From: Geodermatophilus amargosae
GTDB lineage: Bacteria > Actinomycetota > Actinomycetes > Mycobacteriales > Geodermatophilaceae
Assembly: GCF_900116515.1 (NCBI RefSeq)
Contig: NZ_FPBA01000001.1
Location: 62,001 to 126,000, forward strand
Reading direction: 5' to 3'
DNA length: 64,000 bases
Program-made: the position numbers and the translations under genes
The notes under the pieces: generated by a model
What the model was told of the DNA's origin: nothing
Database searches by the model: none
Seen by the model: the letters and a program-made list of their open reading frames with translations, nothing else
Part shown: positions 25,752 to 35,107 of the stretch, piece after piece
Layout of the letters: each line of letters starts with the position of its first letter
Position numbering within the stretch: position 1 is the first letter of the stretch

Positions 25752-26547
25752 CTGGCGCCCCCGGCTGATCGCCAGCGACATGGACGGCACGCTGCTGCGG
25801 TCCGACGACACCGTCAGCGACGCCACCGTCGCCGAGTTGCAGCGCTGGGCGGACGACGGCGTCCCCTTCGTCCTGGCCACCGGGCGGCCGCCGCGCTGGA
25901 TGCGCCGCATCCGGGAGGTCGTGCGGTCGGGCACCGCCGTCTGCTGCAACGGCGCGGTGCTGCTCGACCTCGGCCGCTTCGAGATCCTCACCGAGGAGGC
26001 GCTGCCCCCCGCCGTGCTCGCCGAGATCACCGCGGGCCTGCGCGCCGAGCAGCCCGGCACCTGGTTCGCCGTCGAGTACGGCCTGGAGTTGCGGCACGAG
26101 CCGGTGTACCGGCCGCGCTGGGACGCCGACGCGCCCGGCGTCGCCGAGGCGTCGCTGGAGGAGATGATCGCGGCGCCCGCGGCCAAGCTGCTGGCCCGCC
26201 ACGAGGACCTCGGCCGCGACGAGTTCCTGGCCCTCGTCGAGCGCGTGGTGGGGGACCTCGCGACGGTCACGAACTCCTCGACGGACGCGCTGGCCGAGAT
26301 CTCCGCCCCCGGCGTCACCAAGGCCACCGGCATCGCCCGCATCGCCGACCGGTTCGGCGTGGGCCCGGGCGAGGTCGTCGTCTTCGGGGACATGCCCAAC
26401 GACATCGCCGCGTTCGACTGGGTGCGCGAGGGCGGCGGCCGGGCCGTGGCCATGGCGCACGCGCACCCGGACCTGCTCGCCGCCGCCACCGACGTCACCG
26501 GCACCAACGACGACGACGGCGTCGCGGCCTTCCTCGCCTCCCTCTGA
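25744..26547 (+). CDS. HAD-IIB (Cof-type) phosphatase, paralogue
   Basis: 267 aa. Motif I is [15 protein letters not shown], motif [14 protein letters not shown], the motif III lysine lies in [18 protein letters not shown], and motif IV is [13 protein letters not shown]. It is a close tandem duplicate of the preceding phosphatase but lacks the about 25-residue N-terminal extension. GTG 25744 gives [11 protein letters not shown]. Part of a serS-HAD-HAD operon. The conserved linkage to serS suggests a housekeeping role, but no substrate can be assigned. Confidence 0.87.
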   Translation: MSDWRPRLIASDMDGTLLRSDDTVSDATVAELQRWADDGVPFVLATGRPPRWMRRIREVVRSGTAVCCNGAVLLDLGRFEILTEEALPPAVLAEITAGLRAEQPGTWFAVEYGLELRHEPVYRPRWDADAPGVAEASLEEMIAAPAAKLLARHEDLGRDEFLALVERVVGDLATVTNSSTDALAEISAPGVTKATGIARIADRFGVGPGEVVVFGDMPNDIAAFDWVREGGGRAVAMAHAHPDLLAAATDVTGTNDDDGVAAFLASL

Positions 26548-26567
26548 CCCCGCGCGCCCCGACCCGG

Positions 26568-26595
26568 CTCAAGGTCGGCCTCCTCCTGCCGATGT
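26568..26595 (+). promoter_or_regulatory. Sigma-28 (FliA/WhiG)-like promoter
   Basis: CTCAAG (26568) and GCCGATGT (26588-26595), with 15 nt between TCAA and GCCGAT, match the TAAA-N15-GCCGATAA pattern of motility sigma factors. It lies about 50 nt upstream of the chemoreceptor gene. Confidence 0.6.
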
Positions 26596-26647
26596 GTGCA
26601 GCGACCGGCACCAGTGCCGACCTGTACGAGGCCACGGAAGGCGACCC

Positions 26648-28273
26648 ATGAGCCAGAGCACCACCCGCGTCCCCCCGGCGGCATCCACCGACGGCTCCCC
26701 GACGGGAGGGTGGGGCCTGCGCACCCGGCTGCTCGGTGCCATCCTCGTGGTCGCCCTGACCACGCTGGCCGTGGGCCTGTTCGGGATCCACCGCATGTCC
26801 GTGCTCGCCGACAAGGCCGACCAGGTCTACAGCGAGGGCGCCGCGCCCCTCGACGGGCTGCGCACGCTGCAGGTCGACTGGTGGGAGCTGGCCGCCCAGA
26901 CCGCCCGCGCGGCGATCCCGTCGCTGCCACCGGCCACCGTCCAGGAGGCGCGGGAGGGTGCGGCCGACGCCGGTGAGGCCATGGCCGGCCACGCCGAGGA
27001 CGTCGCCGCCATGACGCTGTCCGACGGCGCCCGCGCCCAGTTCGAGCGCTTCCGGACCGCCTCGCAGGACTACCTCACCGCGCTCGCGCAGCTGCAGGCC
27101 CTGCCGCTGGGCTCGCCGAACGCCCTGCCGCTGCTGCAGACCATGTCCGACAACGAGGACCTCATCGAGGAGGCCCTGGTCGAGGCCACGACCTCGGCCG
27201 CCGCCTCGGCCCGGCAGACCGTCGCGGAGGCGCGTGAGGCCTACACCTCCGCCCGGACCCTGACGATCGTCGTCGTGGCGCTCGGGCTGGTCGTCTCGCT
27301 GGTGCTCGCCGTGCTGGTGGCCCGCAGCGTCACCCGGCCGGTCGAGCGGATCCGCGAGGTGCTCGGGAAGGTCGCCGGCGGTGACCTGCGGGTGCGCGCC
27401 GGCGAGACCGGCGGCGGTGAGCTCGCCGAGGTCGCCCGCTCGCTGGACGCCACGCTGGACTCCCTGAGCGGCGTGCTGGTGCTCGTCCGCGACTCCGCCG
27501 GCCGCCTGCAGGGCGCCTCCACCCAGCTGGACTCCGCGGCCAGCGGCATCGCCGAGTTCTCCCGCGCGGCCTCCGACCAGACCGACGCCGTCGTCGCGTC
27601 CGCCGGTGAGGTGGCCGCCAGCGTCGACACCGTCGCCACCGGCTCCTCGCAGATGGAGACGGCGATCCGCGAGATCGCGCACAACGCCGCCGAGGCCGCC
27701 CGCGTCGCCGGTCAGGCCGTGGACGTGGCCGAGACGACGACCCGCACGGTCGGCAAGCTCGGCGACTCCTCGCAGGAGATCGCCACGGTCGTGAAGCTCA
27801 TCAACGGCATCGCCGAGCAGACCAACCTGCTGGCGCTCAACGCGACCATCGAGGCAGCCCGCGCCGGGGAGGCCGGGAAGGGCTTCGCCGTCGTGGCCAG
27901 CGAGGTCAAGGAGCTCGCGCAGGAGACCGCCCGGGCGACCGAGGACATCTCCCGCCGGGTCGAGGCCATCCAGGCCGACACCGCCGGAGCCGTCGAGGCC
28001 ATCAGCCGGATCAGCGCCGTCATCGGCGAGATCAACGACTTCCAGGCCACGATCGCCGCGGCGGTCGAGGAGCAGACGGCGACCACCAACGAGATGAACC
28101 GCAACGTGGCCGAGGCCGCGGGCGGCTCGCGGCACATCGCCACCGCGATCGGTGGGCTGGCCGACGGCACGCAGCAGACCGGTGCCCGGGTCGCCGACGC
28201 CCAGCGCGCCGCCGCCGAGCTCGCCCGCATGAGCGGCGAGCTGCAGGACGCCGTCGCCCGCTTCGCCGTCTGA
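26648..28273 (+). CDS. Methyl-accepting chemotaxis protein
   Basis: 541 aa membrane chemoreceptor. TM1 is at about residues 28-46, an about 155-residue extracellular four-helix-bundle type sensor follows, TM2 is at about 204-226 ([18 protein letters not shown]), then a HAMP domain to about 280. The cytoplasmic hairpin ends in the kinase-contact tip [20 protein letters not shown] with flanking methylation helices ([20 protein letters not shown]). It would signal to CheA/CheW; no che genes are nearby, so it is an orphan receptor. A sigma-28-like promoter lies upstream and a strong hairpin downstream. Confidence 0.93.
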   Translation: MSQSTTRVPPAASTDGSPTGGWGLRTRLLGAILVVALTTLAVGLFGIHRMSVLADKADQVYSEGAAPLDGLRTLQVDWWELAAQTARAAIPSLPPATVQEAREGAADAGEAMAGHAEDVAAMTLSDGARAQFERFRTASQDYLTALAQLQALPLGSPNALPLLQTMSDNEDLIEEALVEATTSAAASARQTVAEAREAYTSARTLTIVVVALGLVVSLVLAVLVARSVTRPVERIREVLGKVAGGDLRVRAGETGGGELAEVARSLDATLDSLSGVLVLVRDSAGRLQGASTQLDSAASGIAEFSRAASDQTDAVVASAGEVAASVDTVATGSSQMETAIREIAHNAAEAARVAGQAVDVAETTTRTVGKLGDSSQEIATVVKLINGIAEQTNLLALNATIEAARAGEAGKGFAVVASEVKELAQETARATEDISRRVEAIQADTAGAVEAISRISAVIGEINDFQATIAAAVEEQTATTNEMNRNVAEAAGGSRHIATAIGGLADGTQQTGARVADAQRAAAELARMSGELQDAVARFAV

Positions 28274-28290
28274 GCACACCCCCGCACGCC

Positions 28291-28327
28291 ACAGCGGCGC
28301 CGTCCCCACCGGGGGCGGCGCCGCTGT
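28291..28327 (+). terminator. Strong intrinsic hairpin after the chemoreceptor gene
   Basis: ACAGCGGCGCCGTCCCC and GGGGGCGGCGCCGCTGT form a 17-bp stem with one G-T pair and a 3-nt loop (ACC). It starts 18 nt after the stop. No U-tract. Confidence 0.75.
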
Positions 28328-28468
28328 CGCGTCCCCGGCCACCGGCATCGTCACCGGATCGTCATGGGGGACCAGCCCGTGCTCCTCGCTCCCGGTGGGA
28401 CAGTGACGGGGGACGGCCGGGGAGCCCGGCGGGAACGTCCCACGGCGGCCCGGCCGCGGAGGTGGACG

Positions 28469-29419
28469 ATGACCACTCTGCTCGTGGTGCTGATCGTGGT
28501 CGGGGCGCTCGTCCTCGTGATCGCCGGCGCCAGTCTCAAGATGGTCCAGCAGTACCAGCGCGGCGTCGTGCTGCGCTTCGGCCGCCTGCTCCCGGGCGTG
28601 CGCGAGCCCGGTCTGCGGGTGCTCGTGCCGTTCGCCGACCGGATGACCCGCGTGCCGATCCAGACGCTGGTCCTCGACGTGCCCTCGCAGGGCACCATCA
28701 CGCGCGACAACGTGACCATCGGCGTGGACGCGGTCGTCTACTTCCGGGTCGTCGACCCGGTCCGCGCCGCGATCAACGTGCAGGACTACATGCGGGCGAC
28801 GTCGCAGGTCTCGCAGACGTCGCTGCGGTCGGTGATCGGCCGCGCGGACCTCGACACGCTGCTGTCCGACCGCGAGGCCATCAACTCCGAGCTCCGCGCG
28901 GTGATCGACACCCCCACCGAGGACTGGGGGATCCGGATCGACCGCGTCGAGGTCAAGGACATCTCCCTGCCCGAGGGCATGCGGCGGTCGATGTCGCGCC
29001 AGGCCGAGGCCGAGCGCGACCGGAGGGCCCGCGTCATCTCCGCCGACGGCGAGTTCCAGGCCTCGACGAAGCTGGCGCAGGCCGCCGAGGCGATGAGCGC
29101 CACCCCGGGTGCGCTGCAGCTGCGCCTGCTGCAGACCGTCGCCGACGTGGCCTCGGAGAAGAACAGCACCCTCGTCATGCCCTTCCCGGTCGAGCTGCTG
29201 CGCTTCTTCGACCAGGCCGCCGGTCGGCGGGCCGACGCCGCGCCTGCCGACGCCGCGCCCGCTGACGCCGCGCCGGCTGCCACCCCGCCGGCTGCCACCT
29301 CGCCGGCTGCTGCGCTGCCGGCCGCCGCCCCGCCCGTGGGCGCGACCGGCTCGACCGTCGTGGATGCTCCCGACGCTCTACCGGCCCTCCCCGGCGCGAA
29401 CGGCTCCGTCCGGGCGTAG
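28469..29419 (+). CDS. SPFH/Band 7 (stomatin-like) membrane protein
   Basis: 316 aa. A single N-terminal TM (residues 4-22) precedes the SPFH domain: VQQYQRGVVLRFGRLLPGVR, then VPSQGTITRDNVTIGVDAVV and LRSVIGRADLDTLLSDREAI. A coiled-coil flotillin-type helix rich in Ala, Glu and Arg follows. Such proteins build membrane microdomain scaffolds and often regulate proteases. The last about 60 residues are an Ala/Pro tail built from five-residue units. ATG 28469 has GGAGGTGG upstream. No NfeD partner is adjacent, which is unusual for this group. Confidence 0.88.
   Translation: MTTLLVVLIVVGALVLVIAGASLKMVQQYQRGVVLRFGRLLPGVREPGLRVLVPFADRMTRVPIQTLVLDVPSQGTITRDNVTIGVDAVVYFRVVDPVRAAINVQDYMRATSQVSQTSLRSVIGRADLDTLLSDREAINSELRAVIDTPTEDWGIRIDRVEVKDISLPEGMRRSMSRQAEAERDRRARVISADGEFQASTKLAQAAEAMSATPGALQLRLLQTVADVASEKNSTLVMPFPVELLRFFDQAAGRRADAAPADAAPADAAPAATPPAATSPAAALPAAAPPVGATGSTVVDAPDALPALPGANGSVRA
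29231..29320 (+). repeat. Six 15-nt units coding the Ala/Pro tail
   Basis: Units beginning GCCGACGCCGCGCC repeat in register, coding ADAAP three times, then AATPP, AATSP and AAALP. The first three are nearly identical at DNA level, so copy number may vary between strains. Confidence 0.7.
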
Positions 29420-29435
29420 TCCGCGTGCGGGGCCG

Positions 29436-29630
29436 TCACCACCTGTCCGGGGGCAGGTCGGCGGTGAGGTCGGCCAGCTCGCCGAGGGTGCGGGCCGCGT
29501 AGGCGGCCCGCACCCGCTCGTCGAACTCGGTCACGTCGAGGCGACCCTCGGCCAGCCCTCGCTGCAACTGCCGGACGATCACCTCGCGGTCGGCGTCGCC
29601 CGCCCGGACCCCCCGCCGGTCGTCGCCCAC
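29436..29630 (-). CDS. DUF1707 (SHOCT-like) small protein
   Basis: 64 aa. VRAGDADREVIVRQLQRGLA, then EGRLDVTEFDERVRAAYAAR and TLGELADLTADLP, is the complete DUF1707 domain. In actinobacteria this domain usually stands before a membrane or anti-sigma-like segment; here it is alone and soluble. Function unknown, with proposed links to membrane-associated regulation. GTG 29630. It lies between the convergent SPFH gene and the bpa gene, 25 bp from the latter. Confidence 0.85.
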   Translation of the reverse strand: MGDDRRGVRAGDADREVIVRQLQRGLAEGRLDVTEFDERVRAAYAARTLGELADLTADLPPDRW

Positions 29631-29655
29631 GGCGTCTCCCCACAGGTGCTGGGGC

Positions 29656-30210
29656 TCAGAGGTACTGGCCGCCGCCGGGACGGACGTCGGGGGCGCCGGT
29701 GCCGCTGGGGAGCGCCCGGCCGCGACGGATCTCCTCCAGCTGCGCCCGGGCGGCCATCTGCTGGGCGAACAGCGCCGTCTGGATGCCCTGGAAGACGCCC
29801 TCGAGCCAGCCGACGAGCTGGGCCTGCGCGATCCGCAGCTCGGCGTCCGAGGGCGTCTCCTCGTCGCCGAAGGGCGAGGTGATCCGGCGCAGCTCGTCGG
29901 AGAGCTCGGGGGCCAGCCCCTGCTCCAGCTCGCGGATCGACGAGACGTGGATGTCGCGCAGCCGGGCTCGGCTGGCGTCGTCGAGGGGCGCGGCGCGGAC
30001 CTCCTCGAGCAGCTGCTTGATCATCGTGCCGATCCGCATGACCTTGGCCGGCTGCTCGACCATCTCGCCGATGCCGAGGTGGCCGTCGCCACCGCCGTCG
30101 CCGCCGTCGGGGCCGCCGGTGGGCACGGGCATCGCGCCGACCGGCCGCCCGTCGGGACCGACGACGACGACCTGCTGCGGACGATCGATGCCGTTACCGG
30201 GTGCCGTCAT
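29656..30210 (-). CDS. bpa: Bacterial proteasome activator Bpa
   Basis: 184 aa. The protein forms rings that open the 20S proteasome gate independently of ATP and Pup. Residues 1-55 are a flexible Gly/Pro/Asp-rich leader, then four helices (VMRIGTMIKQLLEEVRAAPL ... LVGWLEGVFQGIQTALFAQQ), and the chain ends in GQYL, the C-terminal motif that docks into the proteasome alpha-ring. ATG 30210 has GGAGG just upstream. The gene order with the class V protein and the quinone reductase resembles Rv3780-Rv3777 of M. tuberculosis. Confidence 0.93.
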   Translation of the reverse strand: MTAPGNGIDRPQQVVVVGPDGRPVGAMPVPTGGPDGGDGGGDGHLGIGEMVEQPAKVMRIGTMIKQLLEEVRAAPLDDASRARLRDIHVSSIRELEQGLAPELSDELRRITSPFGDEETPSDAELRIAQAQLVGWLEGVFQGIQTALFAQQMAARAQLEEIRRGRALPSGTGAPDVRPGGGQYL

Positions 30211-30288
30211 GCCCTCCATCCTGCCCCGCGCGCCCGCCCGCCGAACGCGCGGAGCAGGTCGGTGACCGTGCCAACTAGGGTCGCCCGC

Positions 30289-31518
30289 ATGCACCCGGGG
30301 GAACCACGGCTGGACGTCGCGCGCGTCCGTGGCCTGTTCCCCGGCCTCTCCGACGGCTTCGTGCACACCGACGCGCCCGCCGGCACGCTGACGCCGGAGA
30401 GCGTCGTGCACGCCGTCTCCTCGGCCATGCGCGTGCCGGTGGCCAACCGGGGCGGGGTGTTCCCGTCCTCGGCGCGCACCGAGGGCCTGGTGGCCGCCGC
30501 GCGCTCCGCGGTCGCCGACCTCGTGGGCGGGGTGTCCACCGGCGTCGTGCTCGGCCCGAACACGACCACGCTGGTCTACGCGGTGGCCCGCGCGCTGTCG
30601 CGCACGTGGCGCTACGGCGACGAGGTGGTGGTCAGCCGCCTCGACCACGACGCCAACATCCGGCCCTGGGTGCAGCTGGCCGAGCAGGTCGGCGCCGTCG
30701 TGCGGTGGGCCGAGGTCGACATCGAGACCGGCGAGCTGCCCACCTGGCAGTACGACGAGCTCATCAACCCGCGCACGCGCCTGGTGGCGGTGACGGCGGC
30801 CAGCAACGCCATCGGCACCCGGCCCGACGTGGCGTCCATCGCCGCCCGCGCGCACGCCGTCGGTGCCCTGGTGTTCGTCGACGCCGTCCAGGCCGCGCCG
30901 CACGTGTTCCTCGACAGGACCGCGCTGGGTGCCGACTTCGTCGCGGTCTCGGCCTACACCTGGTGCGGGCCGCACGTGGGCGCGGTGGTGGCCGACCCCG
31001 CGCTGCTCTCCGAGCTCGAGCCCGACCGGCTGCTGCCCGCCCCCGACCGGGTGCCCGACCGCTTCGAGACCGGCACTCCGCCCTTCGAGCTCTACGCCGG
31101 CGTCACCGCCGCCGTCGACCACCTGGCCGGCCTCTGCGACGACGCCACCGGCAGCCGCCGCGACCGGCTGCGCACGTCGATGTCGGCCGTCGCCGCCTAC
31201 GAGGGCGGGTTGTTCGACTGGCTGGACCAGGCACTGCGCGCGATGCGGCACGTGCAGGTGGTCGGCTTCCCGGAGCACACGACGCCGACGATGTCGTTCA
31301 CCGTGCCCGGCATGCGCCCCCGCCAGGTGGCCGCCGAGCTCTCCCGCCGCGGCATCTGTGCCTGGGACGGCGACTTCTACGCACGGGAGCTGTTCGACGC
31401 GCTCGGCGTCAACGAGCTCGGCGGCGCGGTCCGCCTCGGGCTGGCGCACTACAACACCGCCGAGGAGGTCGGCTACGTGATCGACTCCGTGGCGGCGCTG
31501 CGGGGCGCACTGCTCTAG
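30289..31518 (+). CDS. Class V aminotransferase-fold protein lacking the PLP lysine
   Basis: 409 aa with the fold of cysteine desulfurase-like proteins (TIGR01976 type): DAPAGTLTPESVV, VVVSRLDHDANIRPW, VFVDAVQAAPH and a C-terminal HYNTAEEVGYVID. At the position of the Schiff-base lysine (usually Y-K-[FW]-x-G-P-H), the sequence is AYTWCGPHVGAVV, with Thr instead of Lys. It may bind PLP non-covalently, have another function, or be a scaffold. From memory the M. tuberculosis homologue Rv3778c also lacks the lysine. Its stop shares CTAG with the convergent quinone reductase. ATG 30289. Confidence 0.85.
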   Translation: MHPGEPRLDVARVRGLFPGLSDGFVHTDAPAGTLTPESVVHAVSSAMRVPVANRGGVFPSSARTEGLVAAARSAVADLVGGVSTGVVLGPNTTTLVYAVARALSRTWRYGDEVVVSRLDHDANIRPWVQLAEQVGAVVRWAEVDIETGELPTWQYDELINPRTRLVAVTAASNAIGTRPDVASIAARAHAVGALVFVDAVQAAPHVFLDRTALGADFVAVSAYTWCGPHVGAVVADPALLSELEPDRLLPAPDRVPDRFETGTPPFELYAGVTAAVDHLAGLCDDATGSRRDRLRTSMSAVAAYEGGLFDWLDQALRAMRHVQVVGFPEHTTPTMSFTVPGMRPRQVAAELSRRGICAWDGDFYARELFDALGVNELGGAVRLGLAHYNTAEEVGYVIDSVAALRGALL

Positions 31519-32507
31519 GAGCCGGGCAGCAGCAGCACCTTCCCGATGTGCTCGCTCGCCTCCACGACGCGGTGCGCCTCGGCCGCCCGCGACATCGGCA
31601 GCCGCCGGTCCACGATCGGCCGCACGACCCCGCGCTCGACGTCGGGCCACACCTCCGCGCGGACCGCCGCGATGATGTCCGCCTTGCCGCCCGGACCGGT
31701 CGCCGGCCGGGAGCGCAGCGCGGTGGCCGCCACCGACGCCCGCTTGGCCAGGAGCCTCGCGATGTCCAGCTCCGCCCTCGTGCCGCCCTGCATGCCGATG
31801 ACGACCAGCCGGCCGCCGACGGCGAGGGCCTCGACGTTGCGGGCCAGGTACTGCGCGCCCATGTTGTCCAGCACGACGTCGACGCCGGCGCCGTCGGTCT
31901 CCTCGCGCACGCGCTCGACGAAGTCCTCGTCGCGGTAGTTGATCCCCACCTCGGCGCCGAGCTCGCGGCAGAACTCGAGCTTGGCCGCGCTCCCGGCGGT
32001 GGTGAACACCTGCGCGCCGGCCCGGACGGCGAGCTGGATGGCCATCGTGCCGATGCCACTGGACCCGCCGTGCACGAGGAACGCGTCGCCGCGGCGCAGG
32101 CCGGCGAGCTGGAAGACGTTCGACCAGACGGTGCAGGTGACCTCCGGCAGGGCGGCCGCGGTGGCCAGCTCCACGCCGGCGGGGCGGGGGAGCAGCTGCC
32201 CGGCCGGGACGGCGACCCGCTCGGCGTACCCCCCGCCGGAGAGCAGCGCGCACACCTCGTCACCGACCCTCCAGCCGGTCACGCCCTCGCCGACCTCGCT
32301 GACGATCCCGCTGCACTCCAGGCCGAGGACCTCGCTGGCGCCGCGCGGCGGCGGGTAGTTACCGGCGCGCTGCAGCAGGTCGGCGCGGTTGACCGCGGTG
32401 GCGGCGACGTCGACGACGACCTCGCCGGGGCCGACCTCCGGATCGGGTACCTCGCCCCAGCCGAGCACCTCGGGTCCGCCGGGTCCGCTCGCGATCACCG
32501 CACGCAT
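31515..32507 (-). CDS. NAD(P)H:quinone oxidoreductase (zinc-free MDR)
   Basis: 330 aa medium-chain reductase of the quinone oxidoreductase/PIG3 branch. The N-terminal catalytic domain has NRADLLQRAGNYPPPRGASE and VLGLECSGIVSEVG, typical of the zinc-less subgroup. The cofactor loop is VHGGSSGIGTMAIQLAVRAG. It would reduce quinones or enones with NADPH in the cytosol. ATG 32507. Convergent with the class V protein; the equivalent neighbour in M. tuberculosis is Rv3777. Confidence 0.9.
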   Translation of the reverse strand: MRAVIASGPGGPEVLGWGEVPDPEVGPGEVVVDVAATAVNRADLLQRAGNYPPPRGASEVLGLECSGIVSEVGEGVTGWRVGDEVCALLSGGGYAERVAVPAGQLLPRPAGVELATAAALPEVTCTVWSNVFQLAGLRRGDAFLVHGGSSGIGTMAIQLAVRAGAQVFTTAGSAAKLEFCRELGAEVGINYRDEDFVERVREETDGAGVDVVLDNMGAQYLARNVEALAVGGRLVVIGMQGGTRAELDIARLLAKRASVAATALRSRPATGPGGKADIIAAVRAEVWPDVERGVVRPIVDRRLPMSRAAEAHRVVEASEHIGKVLLLPGS

Positions 32508-32647
32508 GCCCAGACCCTAGGAGGCCCCCTCGCTCCCCACCGCGCGCCGCTCGCGGCGAGCCCCGTCGAGGGGACCGCGCCCGGCTGCCGGTGGCGTCCA
32601 AGCAGGCCACGAGCGCCGCGCAGGGGCCGGGCGGCACCGTTCCCGCC

Positions 32648-33352
32648 ATGACCACGACGACGTCCCCCACGCACGCCCGCCGGGCGAGCGCCCCCGCCCG
32701 CCGTGGCGCGGTGACCTCCCTGACCGACCACGCCCTGCTGCACCGTGCCCTGCGCTCCGGCACGCGGGTGGTCGCCGACGCGCTCACCGGCATCGCCTTC
32801 GACGAGCCGTGCTGCCCCGTCCGGCAGCGCGAGCTGGTGCGGTGGACCACGCGCGTGCTGGCCGAGGTGCGGGCGCACGCGGCGCTGCGCCGCGGGCTGG
32901 AGGCCGCGCTGTCGCAGGTCGTCCTGCCCGGGGCCCCGGACCTGCGCCGTGCCGGTGGTGACGCCGCCCTCGACTCCGCGCTGGCGCGGGCCCGGCAGGC
33001 GCTGCCGCTGTTCGCCCGCGACGTCAGCGCCGGCGCTCCCGCGCTGGCCCTCGCGCTCACCGGCCTCGCCGACCTGGTCGCCACGCGGCTCGACGCCGAG
33101 GAGGACGGTGTCCTCCCCCTGGTGGACGAGCACGTGCCGGCGGCCCAGCGGGACCGGGTCGTCCGGGCCGCCCGCCGCTCCCTGCCGGCCGGTCAGTCGC
33201 TGTTCACGCTGCCGTGGCTGCTCGACGCCTGCCACCCCGCCGAGCGGATCACGGTGCTGCGGACGGCGTCCCGGCCGGCCCGGACGGTCCTGCGCCATGC
33301 CGGCGCCCGCCACGCCCGCACCCGCGACGCCGTCCTCGGCCTCACGGGGTGA
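32648..33352 (+). CDS. Hemerythrin-like (HHE) domain protein
   Basis: 234 aa, mostly helical. SLTDHALLHRALRSGTRVVA and a later RLDAEEDGVLPLVDEHVP give the H...H...E-x-x-x-x pattern of hemerythrin-like domains, which bind a di-iron centre and O2 or NO. The pattern of ligands is less regular than in classic HHE proteins, so metal binding is uncertain. A basic leader (HARRASAPARRGAV) precedes the domain. ATG 32648 was preferred over upstream GTGs because the leader there is repetitive. Followed by a bidirectional pair of hairpins. Confidence 0.65.
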   Translation: MTTTTSPTHARRASAPARRGAVTSLTDHALLHRALRSGTRVVADALTGIAFDEPCCPVRQRELVRWTTRVLAEVRAHAALRRGLEAALSQVVLPGAPDLRRAGGDAALDSALARARQALPLFARDVSAGAPALALALTGLADLVATRLDAEEDGVLPLVDEHVPAAQRDRVVRAARRSLPAGQSLFTLPWLLDACHPAERITVLRTASRPARTVLRHAGARHARTRDAVLGLTG

Positions 33353-33367
33353 GTCCGCGGACGACAC

Positions 33368-33423
33368 CGGGCCGGTCCCCGAGGGGGACCGGCCCGATCG
33401 GCCCCGTCCCGGGGAGGACGGGG
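33368..33423. terminator. Back-to-back hairpins between convergent genes
   Basis: First stem CGGGCCGGTCCCC with GGGGACCGGCCCG (33368-33396, 3-nt loop). Second stem CCCCGTCC with GGACGGGG (33402-33423). They separate the hemerythrin-like gene from the acyl-CoA ligase gene and could stop transcription from both sides. Confidence 0.75.
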
Positions 33424-33431
33424 TCCTCCGA

Positions 33432-35030
33432 CTAGGCGCGGGCCTTGAGGTCCTTGCGCAGGATCTTGCCGGCCGCGGACTTGGGCACCTGCTCGATGAA
33501 CTCGACCGCACGGATCTTCTTGTGCGGCGCGAGCCGGCTGCCGGCGTAGTCCATGACCTCCTGCTCGGAGATCTCCGCACCGGGCGCCCTCACCACGAAC
33601 GCCTTGGGCAGCTCCTCGCCGCTCCCCTCGTCCTTGACGCCGATGACGGCGGCGTCGGCGATGGCCGGGTTGTTCAGCAGCACGGCCTCGAGCTCGGCCG
33701 GGGCCACCTGGTAGCCCTTGTACTTGATCAGCTCCTTGACCCGGTCGACGACCGTGTAGCAGCCGTTCTCGTCGACGATCGCGACGTCACCGGTGTGCAG
33801 CCAGCCCTCGGCGTCGAGGGTGTCGGCCGTCGCCGTCGGGTTGTTGAGGTAGCCCTTCATGACCTGCGGGCCGCGGACCCACAGCTCGCCGCGCTCGCCC
33901 GCAGCGGCGTCCTCACCCGTCGACGGGTCGACCAGGCGGCACTCGGTGTTGGGCAGCGCCAGGCCGACCGACCCCTTGGGCACGGCGGGAACGCCCTCGG
34001 GCAGCCGGTTGGCGTCCGGGGTGGTGTGCGAGACCGGCGACAGCTCGGTCATCCCGTAGCCCTGCGCGACGACGACGCCGTCGGCCGCGCCCTTGCGCAG
34101 CCGGTCCTGGGCGGCCTGGGCCAGCGCCTCGTCCAGCGGCGCGGCACCGGAGGTGATGCTGCGCAGCGAGGACAGGTCGAACTGGTCGACCATCGGGTGC
34201 TTGGCCAGCGCCAGCACGATGGGCGGTGCCACGAAGGCCCGCGTGATCCTCTGGTCCTGGATGGTGCGCAGGAACTGCTCGAGGTCGAACCGCGGGAGGG
34301 TGACCACGGTGCCGCCCCACTGCAGGCCCTGGTTCATCAGCACGGTCAGGCCGTAGATGTGGAAGAACGGCAGGACGGCGATGATCCGCTCGTCGCCCTC
34401 GACCAGCTCCACGAGCGGGCGGGACTGGCTGACGTTGGCCACCAGGTTGCGGTGGGTGAGCATGACGCCCTTGGGTAGGCCGGTCGTGCCGCTGGAGTAG
34501 GGCAGCGTGACCAGGTCCTCGGCCGGGTCGATGTCCACCTCGACCGACGGGGCCTCGCTGCTGATGAGGTCCAGCAGTGAGGCGTGGCCCTCGGCGCCGT
34601 CCATGACGATCACCTCGTCGACCGGCGTCTGCTCGGTGGCCTCGAGTGCCCGGTCGAGGAACGGCGAGACGGTGATGAGCACCTTCGCGCCGGAGTCCTT
34701 CAGCTGGAAGGCCACCTCGTGGGCGGTGTAGAGCGAGTTGATCGGGCTCATCACGCAGCCGGCACGGGCGATGCCGTGGAACACGACCGGGTACCACATG
34801 GTGTTCGGGCACAGCACCGCGACGACGTCGCCCTTGCGCAGGCCGCGCGCGGCGAGCGCTGCCGCGACCCGGTCGACGTAGGTCGTCAGCTGGCCGTGCG
34901 TGATCTCGTCCCCGGTCAGGCCGTCGACCAGGGCGGGCGCGTCCGGCCGCGAGGCACCGCCCGCGAGGACGAACGCGGGGACCGACTGGTCGGGGATCTC
35001 GACGTCGGGATAACGACTGGCCAGAGCCAC
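33432..35030 (-). CDS. AMP-dependent acyl-CoA synthetase/4-coumarate:CoA ligase-like
   Basis: 532 aa adenylate-forming enzyme activating a carboxylic acid to acyl-AMP and then acyl-CoA. The P-loop is LPYSSGTTGLPKGVMLTHRN, the ATP-site YGMTE in QGYGMTELSPVSH, the hinge YTVVDRVKELIKYKGYQV, and the catalytic Lys of the C-terminal lobe is in PKSAAGKILRKDL. It most resembles 4CL/fatty-acid ligases of actinobacteria; the acid is not predictable. GTG 35030 has GAGGAG 4 nt upstream. The downstream neighbour in transcription order is the hairpin pair; a thioesterase gene lies just upstream. Confidence 0.9.
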   Translation of the reverse strand: MALASRYPDVEIPDQSVPAFVLAGGASRPDAPALVDGLTGDEITHGQLTTYVDRVAAALAARGLRKGDVVAVLCPNTMWYPVVFHGIARAGCVMSPINSLYTAHEVAFQLKDSGAKVLITVSPFLDRALEATEQTPVDEVIVMDGAEGHASLLDLISSEAPSVEVDIDPAEDLVTLPYSSGTTGLPKGVMLTHRNLVANVSQSRPLVELVEGDERIIAVLPFFHIYGLTVLMNQGLQWGGTVVTLPRFDLEQFLRTIQDQRITRAFVAPPIVLALAKHPMVDQFDLSSLRSITSGAAPLDEALAQAAQDRLRKGAADGVVVAQGYGMTELSPVSHTTPDANRLPEGVPAVPKGSVGLALPNTECRLVDPSTGEDAAAGERGELWVRGPQVMKGYLNNPTATADTLDAEGWLHTGDVAIVDENGCYTVVDRVKELIKYKGYQVAPAELEAVLLNNPAIADAAVIGVKDEGSGEELPKAFVVRAPGAEISEQEVMDYAGSRLAPHKKIRAVEFIEQVPKSAAGKILRKDLKARA

Positions 35031-35107
35031 TGTGCTCCTCCTCGGGTACGTGGTGGCGCCAGTCTCACATCCGGGGGATGTCACGGGACACGCGGGTTAC
35101 CGGTGAG

